Positions 15,265 through 17,159 of a stretch of 17,159 bases of DNA are shown here, in pieces. A program made the translations under genes and the position numbers. Source of the stretch: DASXMX01 sp036495445 (GTDB lineage: Bacteria; Planctomycetota; Phycisphaerae; Tepidisphaerales; Tepidisphaeraceae); the NCBI GenBank assembly GCA_036495445.1, contig DASXMX010000264.1, positions 1 through 17,159 on the forward strand, given 5' to 3'. A model generated the notes under the pieces. That model saw only the letters and a program-made list of their open reading frames with translations, was not told the DNA's origin and did no database searches. The first letter of the stretch is position 1. Each line of letters begins with the position of its first letter.

Positions 15265-15966
15265 GTGGGCTACGTGAAGCATTTTTACGCCCATCCACAA
15301 GTGCTGAGCATCGAAATCGAAGTAGACGCGGCGGCGACGATCCAGGTAGGTCACACGCTAATTCTCCGGCTTCACGACCGGTATCACGTGCAGGACGTCG
15401 AGTCCATTCAGATCAACCATTCCGCGGTTGCCGAAGCGCTAGGCGGAAGCCGCGCTGGGATCAAGACGTCCCTCACTCGGGCCGATGTTCCGATCGGGGC
15501 GCCCGTGTTCGTTTCGACGGCCAGCAACGAGAACAGCAGAACGGCAACCGCAGAAGGCCCAATGCCGGATGAAACGCCCACGGACCTGCCCGACGACGAG
15601 ATCCTCCGCCGGCTGGTCGCCCTCAACGCCGAGCGGGCCGACGAGGAGCGGCGGTGCATCGTCCGCTGGCTCCGCCCCGACTTCCAAAACCCGACCGGCA
15701 AAGGCGCGCTGGCCCTGCCCGCCACCGCCGCCGCGCCGCCCGCTACGAAGAAAGCCACCGCCAAGCGGCCCGTCTGGCCCAAGGGCCTCGCCGAGCAGGC
15801 CCGCGCCGTCCGCGCCGCCCACCAATCCCGCGGCCGCCCCGCCGCCGCGGAGGAACTCGCCCGCGTCTTCACCCGCGCCCCGGCCGACAAAGTCACCGAA
15901 CCGCTCGAAACGCTCGCCACCCTCGGCCAAGCCCGCGCCACGGGCGAGGGGCGGTTCGTCGCGTAA
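15265..15966 (+). CDS. Chimeric ORF: EF-Tu domain-2-like barrel joined to a DNA-methyltransferase-like tail
   Basis: The segment 15265 to about 15520 encodes VGYVKHFYAHPQVLSIEIE, then VGHTLILRLHDRYHVQDVESIQINHSAV and AGIKTSLTRADVPIGAPVFV. This matches the small stand-alone beta-barrels called translation elongation factor-like (EF-Tu domain 2), whose usual form is VGKVTHYF...VGDTIHIKGHTTDF...VESMQIEH. The rest (from 15562) is unrelated and described separately. The start is uncertain: GTG 15265 fits the domain, but no ribosome site is seen, and the frame is open upstream to 14881. Codon third positions in the barrel part are less GC-rich than in the tail, consistent with two origins. It is 233 residues from GTG 15265 and lies between a REP-like repeat and a surface-protein gene. 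Function is unknown. Confidence 0.5.
   Translation: MGYVKHFYAHPQVLSIEIEVDAAATIQVGHTLILRLHDRYHVQDVESIQINHSAVAEALGGSRAGIKTSLTRADVPIGAPVFVSTASNENSRTATAEGPMPDETPTDLPDDEILRRLVALNAERADEERRCIVRWLRPDFQNPTGKGALALPATAAAPPATKKATAKRPVWPKGLAEQARAVRAAHQSRGRPAAAEELARVFTRAPADKVTEPLETLATLGQARATGEGRFVA
15562..15966 (+). pseudogene. Remnant resembling the C-terminal tail of a planctomycete SAM-dependent DNA methyltransferase
   Basis: From an in-frame ATG at 15562 the product reads MPDETPTDLPDDEILRRLVAL, NAERADEERR, VRWLRPDFQNP, a Lys/Pro/Ala linker, then WPKGLAEQARAVRAA and a small helical domain ending LETLATLGQARA. From recall, this layout closes large class I SAM-dependent (type IIG/Eco57I-like) DNA methyltransferases in planctomycetes. 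No catalytic NPPY motif or methyltransferase core is present, so it cannot methylate DNA. It may be a leftover of a restriction-modification gene, or a free-standing DNA-binding module. A GAAGG lies 4 nt before the ATG, so translation on its own is possible. Confidence 0.4.
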
Positions 15967-15993
15967 GCGAGGAGGGCCGGCCGGTCGGAATTA

Positions 15994-16009
15994 ATGGTTG
16001 CCCAACCAT
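15994..16009. repeat. Small hairpin after the chimeric ORF
   Basis: ATGGTT, loop GCCC, AACCAT forms a perfect 6-bp stem 27 bp after the stop at 15966. There is no T-tract, so it is a weak terminator candidate. The remaining bases to 16226 show no gene; TAAAT at 16111-16115 is too weak for a promoter call. Confidence 0.3.
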
Positions 16010-16226
16010 CGTGGCAGGTTTAAGATCGCCTCGCATCTGGGTTCGGGAACCCAAGCAAGCCCATCCGCACCGCGGCCGGGGGGTTCCGCTGATCGAAGCA
16101 CAACCCAGGATAAATGCCCCCGAGGCAGGTGATAGAGCCCGGGTGACGGAGCGATCTCGTCGTCACGCCGGTCACAAGGCGGGGTCGAGCGGCCGTTCAA
16201 GACCATTCAATCGGGAGGAACAACTC

Positions 16227-17159
16227 GTGGCATCGAAGAAATTTGTGCCGTCGTATCGCTCGTCCGGGCTTCGCCCGCCGCAAAGTCGACCCGCGTCAGC
16301 AAGTGCCGACGCTCGGCGTCGCGTCCGCGTTAGACAAGCCATCGGCTCGGCCTTGCAACCGCGTATGGAGGCGGTGGAACGCCGGGTGCTGCTTTCCGCT
16401 TACACGTTGAACCAGTTGGGGAGTTTCGGGATCAACGCCACCGGCGTCGATCCGGCATCGACCCTCGTCGCCGACTCCGCTGGGAATCTCTACGGGACCG
16501 CTTCGGCCGGCGGACCGTACGGGCAAGGCACAATCTTCGAGATCGCCCACGGCTCGAACGCGATCACCACGCTCGCATCGTTCAACGGGACCAACGGGTC
16601 GACTCCATGGGGGACGCTGGCGATCGACCCGTCCGGCAACCTTTACGGCGCCACCACCGTCGGCGGGCCGTATCCCAATAGCAACGGCACCGTCTTCGAA
16701 CTCGCCCAAGGCTCAAATGTCGTCACCACGCTCGCGGCGTTCAATGGAGCCTACAAGCTCGCGCCGTTCGGCGGGGTAACGCTGGATTCATCCGGCAACC
16801 TCTTTTGGACTGCTCAGGGCGGGAACAACGGTGACGGCGCGGTCTTCGAGCTCGCCAAGGGATCGCCGTTCCCGACGATGGTGGATTTCATCGGGGCCAA
16901 TGGGGCATACCCCTATGCCGGCATCACGTGTGACGCGTCGGGCAACGTGTACGGCACGACCACGGGTGGCGGGGCATACGGGTACGGCACCGTATTCGAG
17001 ATCGCCAGCGGCTCAAACACGATCACCACGATCGCCTCGTTCAACTCGTGGAGCCAGCCGGAGGCTGCGCTGACCCTGGATCCTTCGGGCGACCTGCTTG
17101 GGACGACACACAACGGCGGAACTTTCGGCTTGGGCACTGTGTTCGAGATTGCCAAAGGC
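16227..17159 (+). CDS. LEPR-XLL/GloVer tandem-repeat surface protein, C-terminus cut by window edge
   Basis: GTG 16227 is preceded by GGGAGG 8 nt upstream, and the frame is open for 311 codons to the edge. A basic N-terminus (about 1-42) leads to MEAVERRVLLSA (47-58), a variant of the LEPR-XLL motif found at the start of large exported proteins, especially in planctomycetes. From about residue 80, five copies of a roughly 50-residue repeat follow: D-x-S-G-N-L-Y-G-T, GG, GTVFEIA, GSN, TT, ASFNG, with the opening Asp at 83, 134, 187, 236 and 285. This is the GloVer (TIGR03803) repeat, probably a beta-propeller-like surface structure. The third copy is the most divergent (NLFWTAQGGN). The protein probably continues for several more repeats. 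Role and location (cell surface or secreted) are inferred from family only. Confidence 0.85.
   Translation, partial: MASKKFVPSYRSSGLRPPQSRPASASADARRRVRVRQAIGSALQPRMEAVERRVLLSAYTLNQLGSFGINATGVDPASTLVADSAGNLYGTASAGGPYGQGTIFEIAHGSNAITTLASFNGTNGSTPWGTLAIDPSGNLYGATTVGGPYPNSNGTVFELAQGSNVVTTLAAFNGAYKLAPFGGVTLDSSGNLFWTAQGGNNGDGAVFELAKGSPFPTMVDFIGANGAYPYAGITCDASGNVYGTTTGGGAYGYGTVFEIASGSNTITTIASFNSWSQPEAALTLDPSGDLLGTTHNGGTFGLGTVFEIAKG

Noticed and set aside
16473..17159. CRISPR-like periodic repeats
   Set aside because: The period is about 150 bp and follows protein repeats with third-base variation; there are no constant repeats with unique spacers.

Overview
The window is GC-rich bacterial DNA, most likely from a member of the Planctomycetota. 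The best pointer is the right-hand gene, which joins an N-terminal LEPR-XLL-like motif (ERRVLLSA) to GloVer-type tandem repeats, a combination common in that phylum. A DNA-methyltransferase-like C-terminal tail of a type I associate with planctomycetes supports this. The taxonomic call is from recall, not from a search.

Layout. 1-288 (-): nearly complete ABM-type monooxygenase, cut by the left edge. 289-878: divergent intergenic stretch. 879-2609 (+): GAF-AAA+-Fis activator of sigma-54 RNA polymerase. 2868-3509 (+): small secreted beta-barrel protein, convergent with the next block. 3525-10612 (-): three-gene operon read right to left, phosphoketolase (xfp), glycogen debranching enzyme (glgX), glycogen phosphorylase (glgP), with a 26-bp spacer and then an ATGA start/stop overlap. 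10613-10972: divergent regulatory region. 10973-12472 (+): B12-binding radical SAM enzyme very like hopanoid C-3 methylase HpnR. 12588-13463 (+): SDR oxidoreductase. 13492-14861 (+): Omp85-type barrel protein, frameshifted near its C-terminus. 14862-15966: patchwork of a REP-like inverted repeat, an EF-Tu-domain-2-like ORF and a fused DNA-methyltransferase-like tail. 16227-17159 (+): LEPR-XLL/GloVer repeat protein, cut by the right edge.

How the parts fit. GlgX and GlgP together take glycogen to glucose-1-phosphate. After conversion to fructose-6-phosphate by enzymes not in the window, Xfp would yield acetyl-phosphate and erythrose-4-phosphate, so the operon looks like a glycogen-to-acetyl-phosphate module. 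The strongest unannotated signal is a near-consensus sigma-54 promoter (TGGCAC, GG-N10-GC, CTGCA) just upstream of xfp, predicting a leader of about 20 nt that holds the Shine-Dalgarno. A long dyad is centred about 126 bp upstream of the predicted start, where an enhancer for a sigma-54 activator is expected. The sigma-54 activator at the left of the window is a possible regulator, but that link is inference.

No tRNA, rRNA, CRISPR array, intact transposase or phage gene was recognised.
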